Positions 12,025 to 22,759 of a stretch of DNA of 64,000 bases are shown in pieces. The position numbers were made by a program, and so were the translations under genes. The DNA lies in the NCBI GenBank assembly GCA_003993805.1, contig RSEF01000019.1, positions 8,221,140 through 8,285,139 on the forward strand. Direction: 5' to 3'. Positions within the stretch are counted from its first letter, which is position 1. Each line of letters opens with the position of its first letter. A model generated the notes under the pieces. That model was given only the letters and a program-made list of their open reading frames with translations, ran no database searches and was not told the DNA's origin. This DNA comes from Himantopus leucocephalus (Eukaryota > Chordata > Aves > Charadriiformes > Recurvirostridae).

Positions 12025-15000
12025 GTAAGGGATTTGAAAATCCTCTACAAAAAAGTGAACAAGTGTTTTACGTGCTGTAACCCTTCTGCCTCAGAACGTG
12101 TTTGGATAAATCCTCTTCATGTTTAACTTCCCCAGTAGATGAATGCTTAGCCCTCATGTGCAGGTGGGTATGCATTTGCTCTCAGAATTCCCATCTCTGT
12201 AGGATCCAGTGTTAGCCAGGTTATCTTCAGGGTGTACTGCAAACGGACGCACGGGCTGGTCCCCTCTCAGCCCAAAGCTTATTGTCTAAAGCTAAGCATG
12301 TGCTTGAGTAGCCCCGTGAAACGGACCGTGTCTGGATGGAGGCCAGGCTGTCGAACACCTTGCTGGTTTGAGACGTGCGAATATGAATGGTTTCTGCTTC
12401 AGTCCAGGCAGCCTCTAGTAAGCGCTGGGTTCTTATCTGCGTTCATGGGCTGCTGCTGAAAGGAAGCTGTAAGGCAAGTTCCTGAGGTGCTGCCGGATAA
12501 ACCAGGGAAGTGCTCTGATGAATTGTGATAAAATCAGTTGGTTGCAGACCAATTATCCCGAAGCCTTTTTGTTCAGAAGGGTAGGTGCATGCCAAGAAAT
12601 CCCAACAGGGAGCCATGTTCATGGAGTTCCACCATCTGTCTCTGTTGCTTTTGCCTTCTAGATCCTGGATGATGTGTGCGTGGCAGAATACAAAGCTGTC
12701 TGAGCAAATGTTAACCTGTGTGACCTTGGGGATGGATGTTAAAATCCTTTTGTAGGACCCTGTCGTGCCAACAGCCCTTAATGATAGGATGTCTTTTGTA
12801 ATTGCTAAAACATAGTTGGAATGCTGCTTGTTGCAAGACATGGGGATTGAGTTTGCCACCAATTAAGGATTAAACCCACAAAACGTTTTCACTAGTGGGA
12901 GTAACCATAGGAAGAAAATGGTTTTGTCTTGTTCAGAATGCTGGTGTGACAAGAAGGTACACGAGTGTGTTGTGGAGCCTGGTGGTGACAAGGGCCGAAA
13001 GCTCTGCACGGAGAGCTGAAAGGTAGGGAGAGGGGATAGAGCAGGTAAAGTTGATAATGTGGCTATGTTGGATAAGAGTTCCTACAGCTGACCTTCATAT
13101 CCAGGCTGTGAGAACTTCAGTCTTCATCCTTGTCTAGGAAGTCTATGGCAAGCAGCTGCACTGTTTGCCGTTGACTTTCCAGGCATCTGTGCTGTGTTAC
13201 TAGTGAAGATTTGGCAAATGTGAAGCAGCATGAAGGCTCTTCATGCTTCTGCTTGTTGATCTGGAAGAAGGATCAACCTTGTGTTACACTGACTGTATCT
13301 GGGATCTGACTGGGAGGAAGCTGTTGGAGTTTGTCCCCTTCTCAAGTAGAAATGTTCCTGGTATCGGCTGATGGTTTGGGAACAAAACATAGCTCAGCTC
13401 TGGCACCTTGTTTCTTCGAGCTTATGACAAGTTTGGGCAAGAGGCAGTCCCCTACCACAGCTAGTAGGGGGCACGCCTGGCACAGGACCCCCAACCACGG
13501 TTGGGGCAGGAACGTAATGTCAGTGCAAAGAGCAGATGAATAGGTTGTGTGTCCCTCCCTGCACGGTGACCTCCCTGTGAAAAGCCCTGTTTCAACCATG
13601 GGGAAAATGCAAAATACCTAGCTGCAGCAGCTCAGGGTCGATGTTAGCACAGCTCTCATTCAGCTGGTAACTTTGGCTTATAGTGTCTCTTCTGCTGCGT
13701 GAGGTGTCACCATGTTTGAAGGACTCCTGCCGAACTCGGGCCTCCTTCTGTTCCATTCCCAGAGGTGTATAGGTTTTTCCTCCAGGAATAAAGGGAAACT
13801 TCCAGTAAGCTATGTGTGACAGGACTTTACCCTTTCTGAAATACTGGAGAACCTGACACAGAAACATCCCAACTGAATGCAAAGGAAGAGCTCAATGTAA
13901 CCTCTCTATGAAATGATGCATTTATATGGCGTTGTGTTTGGTCGCTGGGTTGTGCGGGTTGTCTGAGCGCTGACACGTGTGCATGTCTTGTAGGTTCGGA
14001 TGTAAATAGCATGGATTTTGTGGACAGTGGCTGTGCCCTGAGGAAGACAGTGACTCGCCAGAACGCTAAGCTAGGAGGAGAATCCAGCAAGTCCGACTTC
14101 ATTATCTGGGAAATAGAGGTCCCAAAGGTAACCAGCCGCTGGCCTGCTCGCGCATCCTGCCCTGCCCTACATAGCCGTCTTCTGGTTCTTCCAGTCTGGT
14201 ACTGGCTCAGTGCCATCGCAGGGAGATCAACAACAGATCGAGGAGGATTTAAGCATTTAGCTCCCATTAGGACTCAACAGGAGTGAAGAGCCAGTACACA
14301 ACTGTAAGCAAGAGGCATGTCAGGGCTACACCCAGGGTAACGTTGGTTGTTGGACTCATTATTCCCTGTTATCTTTTACCCCAACCTGTTAGTCTGATGC
14401 TCTGAAAGCATTCAGAAGGCTGTGGGGGTACACAGTTAGTAAGAGCAGGTGATGAATCCTTTTTTTTTTTTTTTTCTTTCCACTATGTAGGAGGGTTACG
14501 TTTCAACTGCCTTTCCAAACCCTTCCTCACAAGCTGGATGCTCATCTGAGCTATTTGTGGAGCTGCTGTGTCTCTGTCTTTATAGTGAGCTTTCTTTTGG
14601 GTTGAGAGAGAGATGGTGATTTCTAGGACGATGTTCATACCTCCTTCCCTGCTTTGTATGTGCAAAATCACCGGTGGCTGTCCTGCATAGCATTGCTCTT
14701 GCAGTTCTGCTTCTCAGTAGACCCAAATACTGACAGCAGTAACGCGAGAGAGCAGCTCCCAGCAGGATAAGCATGCTGCCTTGAGTGCTTGGGTGCTGTG
14801 AGCCCAGTGAAGATGTGTAATGTGCATTTTAATGGATCAGTAAAACACAGGCTGAGGAAGCAGTTCTACAGCAGAAAAATACATGTCAGTGGTTAGTGAA
14901 GACAGGCTGTCACTTTTCTTAAAGTAGTTAACTTTACATTGTATAGGATTATCCATACTGACTGGGGCCCAACGCTTCTGTTCTGCTCTCTGGTCTCTGA

Positions 15001-18000
15001 CAGTAAGTGGTGGCGGGTGCCGGTGGGAGAGTAGAAGTGCCAGGGCTTGCACAGACACCTTGTCATCACCCTGCACAGCTGTCCAGGGGCTCTGTAGCCC
15101 AACGGGTGTGATAGCCTGCTTTACTCTCCTGTGAATTTGTCTACTCCCTTTCTAATCTAAATAGCTTGTTTAAAAATTACTAAAATTTAGTATTTCATAT
15201 TTGAATGAAAAATGCACATAGCATGCTTTAAAAAAAAAAAAAAAAAAGCGGGTGGAAAACTGGGAGATGATGTGACTTTACTTGACTGTAGGAAGACAGT
15301 AGCCTTTACCAGGCCTGGTTTTGCCCCATCATGTCTTTGTGGTGTTCTACAAGATATGAAGATGGATCTATCAAAATAAGCTCTGCTTAGTGATCTGTAT
15401 CTACCTTGACTTACCACAGACCAGCTGAACTCCGCACTGGTCCAGCATGGCCTTGTATTTATCCTGCCTGGCCCTATGCTACAGGAACTGGGAAAGTGGG
15501 TGAAATAAGCCACAGAGAACACTGCTGTTTGATCTACATTTCTCTTCCTGACTGTCGCTTTCTTGTCCCTTTCATAAAGGAATTAGTTGGCCGCTTGATT
15601 GGCAAACAAGGAAGATTTATGAGCTTCTTGAGGCAAGCGTCTGGTGCCAAAATTTATGTCTCAACACTACCTTATTTCCATGACTCCCAAGTCTGTCACA
15701 TCGAAGGTAAGTGGACTGTCTCTTTATTCATGGTCTAATATGTAGCTTGGGGGCCTTAATTAGATGGGCAAGGAATTTAAACAGATTTAGTGGCTTTGCG
15801 AGACCAGTGCTTTACAAAACTTTTCTGCTCGGTGCTGTCACAGTAGAGGTGTATGCCAAGTTGCTGTGCCCTTGGCGTGTGAACACTCTGCTCTAGAGGG
15901 GAGAATGCATTTTAACATCTCTGGCTACTGTAGATTAACCAACACCTTTTGCATATCTACGCTACAGACTGTGGGATTTTTGTCTTCCAGGCTCCACGCA
16001 TCAAGTAGAAAAAGTATTGAGCCTAATTGGCAAGAAGTTCAAAGAGCTGTGTCTCACCAACATCTACGCTCTACCTCCCCCAACACCATTGACGCTTCAT
16101 TCCCTCCTTATGACTGCCTGGGTAAGTCCCAGCTTGCTGGCCGTGATGGTGCAGGGTGGGAGGCTGTGGCTGGTGGTCCTGCGGCAGCATGCGGTGGCCC
16201 CGTCGCCAGCTCACAGGGGCCTTCAAAACTGGTTTGAGTCTGAGTGGCGATCTGTTGTGTAAATGACTGTACATAAGCTAACGGACGGACATTGGCTTAC
16301 GTAACTGTCACAGGCCGGACCTCTCCACCTGCTCTTCCACCGCTGCTTTCATTCTGCCTGAGATGAGAAATGTAGCATCGTGGAACTATTTGGGGTAGAA
16401 AAGACCTTTAGGATCATCAAGGCCAACCCTTAACCTAACATTGCCGAGTCCACTGCTAAACCATGTCCCTAAGTGCCATATCTACCCATCTTTTAAATAC
16501 CTCCAGGCATGATGACGCCACCACTTCCCTGGGCAGCCTGTTCCAAAGTTTGATAACCCTTTCAGTGAAGAAATTTTTCCTAATATCCAATCTAAACCTT
16601 TCCTAGGACAACTTGAGGCTGGTTCCTCTCATCCTATCACTTGTTACTTGGGAGAAGAGACCGACCCCTTCCTCTCCACAAGTTCCTTTCAGGTAGTTGT
16701 AGAGAGCGGTAAGGTCTCCCTCAGCCTCCTTCAGGCGGAACAACCCCAGTTCCCTCAGCTGCTCCTCATAAGACTTGTTCTCCAAACCCCTCACCAGCTC
16801 CATCGCCCTTCTCTGAACACGCTCCAGCACCTCAATGTCTGTCTTGTAGTGAGAGGCCCAAAACTGAACACAGTACTTGAGGTGGGGCCTCACCAGTGCT
16901 GAGTACAGGGGTACCATCACTGCCCTGGTCCTGCTGGCCACCTTTTTGGGGTGAGAAGCCCTAATTCCTACGTGACTGTTCTCAGGCGCTTCCATGGTTT
17001 CCAACACGTCCCTTAAACATTGGCGTGCCACCCCCAGGCTTATCTCTAGGGAGCCTGGCTCTGTCTCTTCCCCCTTCAAACCTAGTTTAAGGCTCTTTCA
17101 ATGAGACCTGCTAACTCCTGTGCAAAGATCCTTTTCCCCCTTTGAGACAGGCGTACCCCACCTGTCGCCAGCAGGCCTGGTGTCGCGTAGACCGACCCAT
17201 GATCAAAACCCCTAAAATTCTGCCAGTGACACCAGGCTTGGAGCCTGGTATTGATCTGTTGGGTCTTCCTGTTTCTTTCCTCGTCTGTCTTTCCTTATCT
17301 TTCCCTGCAACTGGAAGGGTAGGGGGAACACTACTTGTGCTCCTGATGCCTTAACCAGTTGTCCTAAGGCCCTGAAGTCTGTCTCCCTTGTTCCCAGACT
17401 GTAGCAGAATGTTTCACCAGACTCTGGTTAATCTCATGGAGTTACATGTCTGGCCTGGTAGGCTTTTACCTACAGGCGAGACGTTTGCCTAAGGAAATAA
17501 CACTTCACTCTCGAGCTGAGTTGATTGTCCACCCCCTCTGCCACTTGCTGTGAGGTCAAAATGCCACACCGATCCATTGCCATTACTGGTATTGTCCCTA
17601 AATCCTAAAGCTGGTCTTCTCAGTGTTTTACTTCCTTACAGTATTTAATAACTCTTAAAGAAGGTTTTCCCATCAGTGTTTCCCAGAAGATTTTTTTGTG
17701 CTTCTCTGCTATATGGATACTTAAAAACATTTCTTTGCTCACACTGGGCATCTAGAATCTATACAGTAACTGTGCACATAACTGTCTCCGTGGATGCGAA
17801 GACAGGCTTTGTTCTGAAGAATTGAATTTATGCTGGGAAATTAAAGGTGTTTTAGACGTATTCTGAGCACAGTGATGTTGGAAGCTGCCCAACACAGTGG
17901 CTCTCTAGCAGCCAGGGCAAATTACTTTGAAAATGAGGGCTCTGTGACAAATCTTGGACAATCCCTGTGAAGATTACCTTGATGTTTAAACACCCCCGCG

Positions 18001-21000
18001 GGCAGGGAATCCTTGCAAGTTGCGCTGTGTTGACAGTGCAGCATGACTTGACCTGTACCATTTCTGACTCTGCTCACTGATCTCTTGGGTAAATAACTCT
18101 TACAGCTGCTCTATGCCAGTAGTCCTTTTGTGTACGAGATGGGCCCTGCCCCAAGTCTGATTTCCTTTACAACAGCGTGGAGTAACAGTGAGTAGCTTTC
18201 AGCTGCTGGTCCAAACAGCCTTTGGAAGTGAAATACTGGGGTGCCGGGCTTTTCCACCCACAGCTGTAAGCCTCAGGAGCTGCTGGTGGAACACGGAGCT
18301 GCTGTGAATGAGGCTTGTGTTGCAATGAGCACTTATGAGAATTTCTTTCCTCCACATGACAGCTGTTCCTCCCAGATGGAGTCACTGTAGAGGTGGTCGT
18401 GGCGAACCAAGTCGATGCAGGACACATGTTTCTACAGCAGCATACACACCCCACTTTCCACGTCCTGCGTAGCCTCGACCAGCAGATGTATGCCTGCTAT
18501 TCTCAACCTGAAATCCCAACCCTGCCAACTCCAGTAGAAGGCAAGTAACTTGGTGGCTCACCAGTTGTTCAGCTGAGAAATCCAGGGTCATGCGAAAAGT
18601 GGATGCCCCTGAGTTAGGCTTGGGAAGCTTCCCAGTGGGTGAGAATGTGATAGCTCTCTTGTCATTTTATCTTTTCTTAAGCCGCTGCCAGAGTACAGAT
18701 GTTGCTCTACTCTTCCTTACCCTACTCACCCCTGGAGTACCTCCCCGGCCACTTAGCTGCACGTTGAAATTCAGAATGGGATAAAGTCTGTCTCAGGTTA
18801 TTTCTAATCAACTTGGCATCTGGTGTGTTTTTGCTGACAAAGTGTGGAACTGCTCCCAAATCTTCACAGTGTCACTATCTGCACGTGGTGTGAAGTGAAG
18901 GGTGCATCACATGGAAAGGGATTATCAGCGCTTACTTTCCTCTTCAGAGACAGACCCCGCTGTTAGTGACCAAAGGCTGGAAAGGAACTGGATACCCAAG
19001 CAGAACAGCGTGGTAGCGGCAGACAGACTGGAGAGTAAAACCCACCTCTCCTGTGTCCCGGCTGCAGCCCTGGTCTGATGGGGCTGTGGGTGATGTTGAA
19101 GGAATGAAGGATGGAAGCAGCATAAGAAATGCCGTTGATTCTCAGTAGATAACTGTGCAGCACTACTAATGCCTGAAGTGCCGATTTCTGGAAATACACT
19201 TATACCGAGCCTTTCTTCTCTGTACTCTTATGTTTTGCAGTTGGTATTATCTGCGCGGCTCCAGGCCTGGATGGGGCATGGTTACGGGCTCAAGTTATCA
19301 GCTACTTCGAAGAGACCAGTGAAGTGGAGCTCAGATACGTGGACTATGGAGGATACGACAAAGTGAAGGTTGACACGCTCAGACAAATCAGGTCTGTGGC
19401 TCCTTTTCCATGGCCTGAGGCCATATCTGGCTTGAATTTTCATCATCGGCATCCATATCGTTTGAATTGCTTATAGGTTTTTCCACAGCTGAAGTGGGAA
19501 ATGGTAGAAGGGTTTGTCTCAGCAGTGGGTGTGGATTCCTTGTAAGAGCTTGCTGTGCTCCCAAGGCTTTTTTGAAGGGGACATGAGAGGAAATTGCACC
19601 TTCTGCCACTTCGGTGTGGAAGCTGAGCAAAAGGATGCCTTCAGGAGGCCCCAAAATGTAGTTAATTGATGAGCTAGGAATAAGATTCAGACCGTCTATG
19701 CCCCAGCCCCATTGGCTGGGAGAGCCGTATTGGAGGAGGGTTTTCTTACACAAGCCCATTAAATACTTGGTTGTGCCCCAGAGCTGGGGGAAAAGCAGTA
19801 CAGCCTCCGTTATGGAGGTGGCTTTTGCTTGGAGCCCAGTCCGACTTGCCATGCTAATCAGGCAACTTACTGCTGCTGCTTAGATTGCTGGGAGAACTGT
19901 CTCTTTTTTTTTTTTTGGCTGTCATCAATTTTAAACTGAATTCCTGTTAGAGCAATTGATTAATCAATGTCACCTTAAAGAATACAGGAGTAACTTAAAG
20001 CCATGTTCTTATTCTGATTGATTCTCTTTAAGGTCTGATTTTTTATCACTACCTTTCCAAGGAGCAGAAGTTTTACTAGACAACGTGGTGCCACTTCCAG
20101 GTAATGGAGCTCTCGAGACGTACCGTTGGCATTCCTCCTGCAGGTTTAAATGGATGCCAACTGTGTCCAAGCAATGATCTGTCTAAACCTTCTCCCCCCT
20201 ATTGCAAGCGCAGCCGCTGATGTGACTAGAGCGAGGACTGGAAAAAGTGTGTTTTTTTCTCCCAAATGTGCTAGCATGGCACAACCTGTCAGATTCCAGG
20301 GGAAAGAAGATAAATGCCCAGGTTTTTTCCTGCATGGAGGAGAGAATGAATTACTCTCCTAAACAGCGAGCTGGCAGGACTGGCAGGGTATGGGTGAAGT
20401 AGCTGTAACTACTCTGCCGCCTTCTGTCATAGAGTGGCTGTAAATGCAAACTTAGTTTTTAATCTGCTAGACGAATACCTGACATTTTCCTACTGAAATG
20501 ACTGATGTGTATAGTTCTGTGTTCAAAAGACTACCCTCCAAGCGCTGGAAGAATGTCAGTCACCGCCTAGAAGTACCTTCTGTTTTGCTTTATTTTTTTT
20601 TTTCCTCTTTTCTAGCGGTGTTAGAGATGTATGCTGTGCTGGTGTCTAAAAAGCTGCCCTTCTGGGTGCGGAAGGGGCGGTGTAGGAGCTCGGGGTCAGG
20701 CCGGGTTTCACCACTGGGGTTTGTGGATCCCAGGAGGCACGGGTCCTGCCAAGGCTGTAGATGGATGATAAGGTTTAAGCTGCTTCTAGCAGAAGTCAGT
20801 GTTTTGCGTGTTCCCGGAGGTAATCGACCTCCTTCAGTATTGGTGGGGTTGTTAGGAGTTCACTTGCTGCTGGAGGTGGTCTCAGGGTGCGGAGCACAAA
20901 GGAGAAACTTCATTTTGCAGCAGTTTGGTAGGAAATACGCAACTTTCCTCCAAAATGAAAAACCCTTATGTCTGGTCTACAGCACAGGCTGTATCGCCCG

Positions 21001-22759
21001 CGACAGGAGGGTTTCCTGCTGCGATAGTGTGGAGTAGCAGCAGTGCGCACGGAAGCTGCGCAGGCTGCGGGAGTTGAGCGGCCAGCGCTTGCGAAGAGCG
21101 CGTTTGGCACTGCCGAGGTGCCCTCCAGCCCGTAGCGTAAATGCTTTTGAGTTCCTGGTTACGCTGTCGCACTGTGCGGGGTCAGTAAAGTCCTGAGGCC
21201 CCTGCGGTTAGTTTATTAAGGATCAAAATACTAATGGCAGCTCAAAGGTACTGCAGAAGTGTACTTTTCTGTCTTTAAAGCCTCCTAATTCGTCCGTCAC
21301 TTATGTTCACATTAACTTAGCTAGTGGCTTTAGAAAGCACTTCGTCCTTTCCCCTCAACAGCACCACAGGCGTAATACTTGTGTGATCTCCAGCTTAACA
21401 GACCAGTTTCAGCAAATGCCTACAGCAGCAGTAGGTGAGGAGTCTCTGGCCTAACTTACGTGGGAGGTCAGACAAGATTAGCTTAATAGTCCCTTGTGGC
21501 CTTTAAAGCCTGCGAATATCTCATTTGTTTTCTCCTGCTCTTTTCTTTCCAAAGATGAGGATCACTTTTCATCCGAAGCTGACGCCGCTGTTAGTGAGAT
21601 GACCAGAGGCGCAGTCCTAGTGGCGCAGGTACGAGAGCTGTCTGGAAAAACCTTGTTCTGGTCTGATGGCTGCTGTTCTCCTCTCTGCCCCTAGCGTACT
21701 CTGTGCGTTAAAATCAAAACCGAAGGCAGAGCCTGTAAGCCGGGCTGCTGGGCAGGGTTCTTGTTGGGAAACCTTGGTGCCGAGAACTTCCTTGTGTAGC
21801 ATCGGCACCGCTCAGGGCTGTGTGGCTGGGAAGGGTTGAGTATTCCTTCTTGTTACGGATGCGGGCAGGGAGGGAGGGCACCTCGGGAGGTTTACAGAGC
21901 ACACGGTGGCCTGTTGTCCAGCGGACCAAGGATTCAGCCGGGTCTGCGCTGCTTTGCCAGTCTTGGCAACGCTGACGTTGGGATCTGGCCTCTGGCTGGC
22001 CAGAGGGAGAAGTAAGGCTGCTGGCAGCATCCCAAAGGCTTCGGCGCGCGGCGCCGGATCTCAGTGAAGAGGCACTTACCTCTTTTGAAGGGCTTCGAAT
22101 AGTGGCTGTAGCAATCCACATAAGTTAATTGGGACGAACGGGAAGCTGATACCATTTGTGATGGTTTAACGCAGTGCTCAAATGCACCAAACCAAATTCC
22201 TTTGGTTTAACGCAGTGCTCAAATGCACCACTAATTCTAGCAAGGGCATGGCTTCGAGTGAGTAGAGCGACTTGCCAGCAGCGTGTCCCAGCTGCCTGGT
22301 GGCAGTGGGTACGTTCCCTCTAGCCTACGTGTGGGTTTAAGTACGAAGTATCTGATAGGCAGTGAATGATTCTAGCCTTGCGTCCTCCGTGGCTCAGACC
22401 GGAATTGCTGCACACCAATGTTTCTTCTATGTTTCCAGGTCACAAATTACGATAGTGCGACAGGTCTGCCACTGATACAGCTCTGGAACTTGATGGGAGA
22501 TGAGGTGTGTATATTGACATACCTATTTTTTCAATGCTGTTAGAGTTTACGCAGACTTTTTATTGTTAATTAGGAACTCACTGATGTTTGTTGCCAGTGT
22601 TGTTTTTTCACCTTTCTACTCTTTTTTTTTTTTTTTTTTTTCCTTTCTTTTTTCTTCCTTTNTTTTTTTTTTTTTTTTCTTCCCTTTACCTCCCTTTAGG
22701 TCCTGTCAATAAACAGAACTCTGGTGGAAAGAGGATTTGCTCAGTGGCTTGACTACTAG
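10356..22759 (+). CDS. AKAP1: A-kinase anchoring protein 1, mitochondrial (complete CDS, 10 coding exons)
   Basis: AKAP1 (D-AKAP1/AKAP121/AKAP149) tethers PKA, and through KH and Tudor domains mRNAs and partner proteins, to the mitochondrial outer membrane. The CDS joins 10356-12024, 13994-14127, 15580-15706, 15991-16121, 18363-18540, 19241-19391, 20033-20100, 21555-21628, 22439-22504 and 22700-22759: 2658 nt, 885 residues, close to the roughly 900 of mammalian AKAP1. All phases agree across the junctions. Residues 1-32 form a hydrophobic anchor followed by a basic RKKH stretch. An amphipathic RII-binding helix lies near 319-338, the KH domain at about 602-665 with GKQG at 609-612, and the Tudor core at about 747-800. 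The ATG has a good context (A at -3, G at +4). All introns are GT-AG except intron 5 of the coding set, which has a GC donor. The reading frame is open upstream to the acceptor at 10332, so a longer N-terminus from an upstream exon is possible. Identity is by recognition of the domain series and of family sequence from memory. Confidence 0.96.
12025..13993 (+). other. AKAP1 intron after the first coding exon
   Basis: GT-AG intron of 1969 bp with no recognisable exon or repeat. Read in frame from the exon, the first 56 bases stay open until TAA at 12078-12080, giving a possible short isoform. Two small hairpins lie at 13449-13470 and 13489-13506. Confidence 0.85.
13994..14127 (+). CDS. AKAP1: AKAP1 coding exon 2 (linker before the KH domain)
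   Basis: The exon lies between a TTGTAG acceptor and GTAACC donor. It enters in phase 1 (the G from the previous exon completes a Gly codon) and leaves in phase 0. It encodes residues 557-601, ending in [11 protein letters not shown], the conserved strand that leads into the AKAP1 KH domain. Length is 134 nt. Confidence 0.93.
14128..15579 (+). other. AKAP1 intron between coding exons 2 and 3
   Basis: GT-AG intron of 1452 bp. It holds a T tract at about 14460-14475 and an A tract at about 15230-15247. I see no other feature. Confidence 0.85.
15580..15706 (+). CDS. AKAP1: AKAP1 coding exon 3 (KH domain, GXXG loop)
   Basis: The acceptor is CATAAAG at 15573-15579 and the donor GTAAGT at 15707. 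The exon encodes residues 602-643, starting [16 protein letters not shown]. The RNA-contacting GXXG loop is intact as GKQG (609-612), so RNA binding should be preserved. The exon is 127 nt and leaves a single G for the next exon. Confidence 0.95.
15991..16121 (+). CDS. AKAP1: AKAP1 coding exon 4 (end of KH domain and linker)
   Basis: The acceptor is TGTCTTCCAG and the donor GTAAGT at 16122. The exon encodes residues 644-687, starting [20 protein letters not shown], the last KH helix, followed by a Pro-rich linker. It ends in phase 0 after a Trp codon. Confidence 0.95.
16122..18362 (+). other. AKAP1 intron between coding exons 4 and 5
   Basis: GT-AG intron of 2241 bp. About 1 kb of it (16373-17400) is an antisense CR1 element. 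The rest shows no feature I can support. Confidence 0.85.
16373..17400 (-). mobile_element. Internally deleted CR1 LINE, antisense in an AKAP1 intron
   Basis: Read on the minus strand, 17400 to about 17085 resembles the end of the CR1 ORF1 esterase, with [14 protein letters not shown] near 17147-17100 and a stop at 17084-17082. About 110 bases later the sequence passes straight into the end of the ORF2 reverse transcriptase: [10 protein letters not shown], then [20 protein letters not shown], then [20 protein letters not shown] (about 16960-16600). A degenerate CR1 3' end follows at 16373. The ORF2 endonuclease and most of the RT, several kilobases in a full element, are missing. Frameshifts and the truncation make it inactive. 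The 5' boundary is approximate. Confidence 0.85.
18363..18540 (+). CDS. AKAP1: AKAP1 coding exon 5 (approach to the Tudor domain), GC splice donor
   Basis: The exon encodes residues 688-746, including [20 protein letters not shown] and [15 protein letters not shown], the extended Tudor (SN-like) strands typical of AKAP1. The acceptor is ACAG at 18359-18362. The only donor that keeps the frame and joins PTPVE to VGIICAAPG is GAAG|GCAAGT, a GC rather than GT donor with otherwise perfect consensus. Confidence 0.94.
18541..19240 (+). other. AKAP1 GC-AG intron between coding exons 5 and 6
   Basis: A 700-bp intron that starts GCAAGT and ends TTTTGCAG. I see nothing else in it. Confidence 0.88.
19241..19391 (+). 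CDS. AKAP1: AKAP1 coding exon 6 (Tudor core)
   Basis: The acceptor is TGTTTTGCAG. The exon encodes residues 747-796, including [16 protein letters not shown] and [16 protein letters not shown], the Tudor barrel with its aromatic and acidic residues (Tyr779, Asp781, Tyr782). The donor GTCTGT at 19392 is weak after the invariant GT. The exon leaves two nucleotides (AG), completed to AGG (Arg) by the next exon. Confidence 0.95.
19392..20032 (+). other. AKAP1 intron between coding exons 6 and 7
   Basis: A 641-bp intron with a weak donor (GTCTGT) and TTTAAG acceptor. A T tract lies near 19904-19916. Nothing else is recognised. Confidence 0.85.
20033..20100 (+). CDS. AKAP1: AKAP1 coding exon 7 (end of Tudor domain)
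   Basis: This 68-nt exon starts after TTTAAG at 20032 and ends before GTAATG at 20101. It encodes [20 protein letters not shown] (residues about 798-817), which matches the AKAP1 family C-terminal Tudor segment. Confidence 0.94.
20101..21554 (+). other. AKAP1 intron between coding exons 7 and 8
   Basis: A 1454-bp GT-AG intron. The open frame at 20498-21037 has no family resemblance and I treat it as chance. No repeat is recognised. Confidence 0.85.
21555..21628 (+). CDS. AKAP1: AKAP1 coding exon 8
   Basis: The exon lies after TTTCCAAAG and before GTACGA at 21629. It encodes residues 820-844 ([17 protein letters not shown] and onward to VAQ). The phase-1 entry is completed by the G left by the previous exon, and the exit is phase 0. 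Confidence 0.93.
21629..22438 (+). other. AKAP1 intron between coding exons 8 and 9
   Basis: An 810-bp GT-AG intron. It contains a 27-bp exact direct repeat (22163-22189 and 22204-22230). Confidence 0.85.
22163..22230. repeat. 27-bp direct repeat, 14-bp spacer
   Basis: The 27-mer starting GGTTTAACGCAGTGCTCAAA is present identically at 22163-22189 and 22204-22230 inside an AKAP1 intron. It looks like a recent local duplication with a 41-bp period. Confidence 0.92.
22439..22504 (+). CDS. AKAP1: AKAP1 coding exon 9
   Basis: This 66-nt, phase-0 exon lies after GTTTCCAG and before GTGTGT at 22505. It encodes [18 protein letters not shown] (residues 845-862) and MGDE, the conserved hydrophobic end of the AKAP1 extended Tudor fold. 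Confidence 0.94.
22621..22690. repeat. T-rich low-complexity tract with an undetermined base
   Basis: An almost pure pyrimidine tract just upstream of the last AKAP1 acceptor, with N at 22662. It probably serves as the polypyrimidine tract. Its true length is uncertain. Confidence 0.85.
22700..22759 (+). CDS. AKAP1: AKAP1 coding exon 10 with stop codon
   Basis: The exon follows CCCTTTAG at 22692-22699 and encodes [19 protein letters not shown] and TAG at 22757-22759. The preceding 195-bp intron contains a long T-rich tract with one undetermined base at 22662. Confidence 0.94.
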   Translation, partial: VLSINRTLVERGFAQWLDY

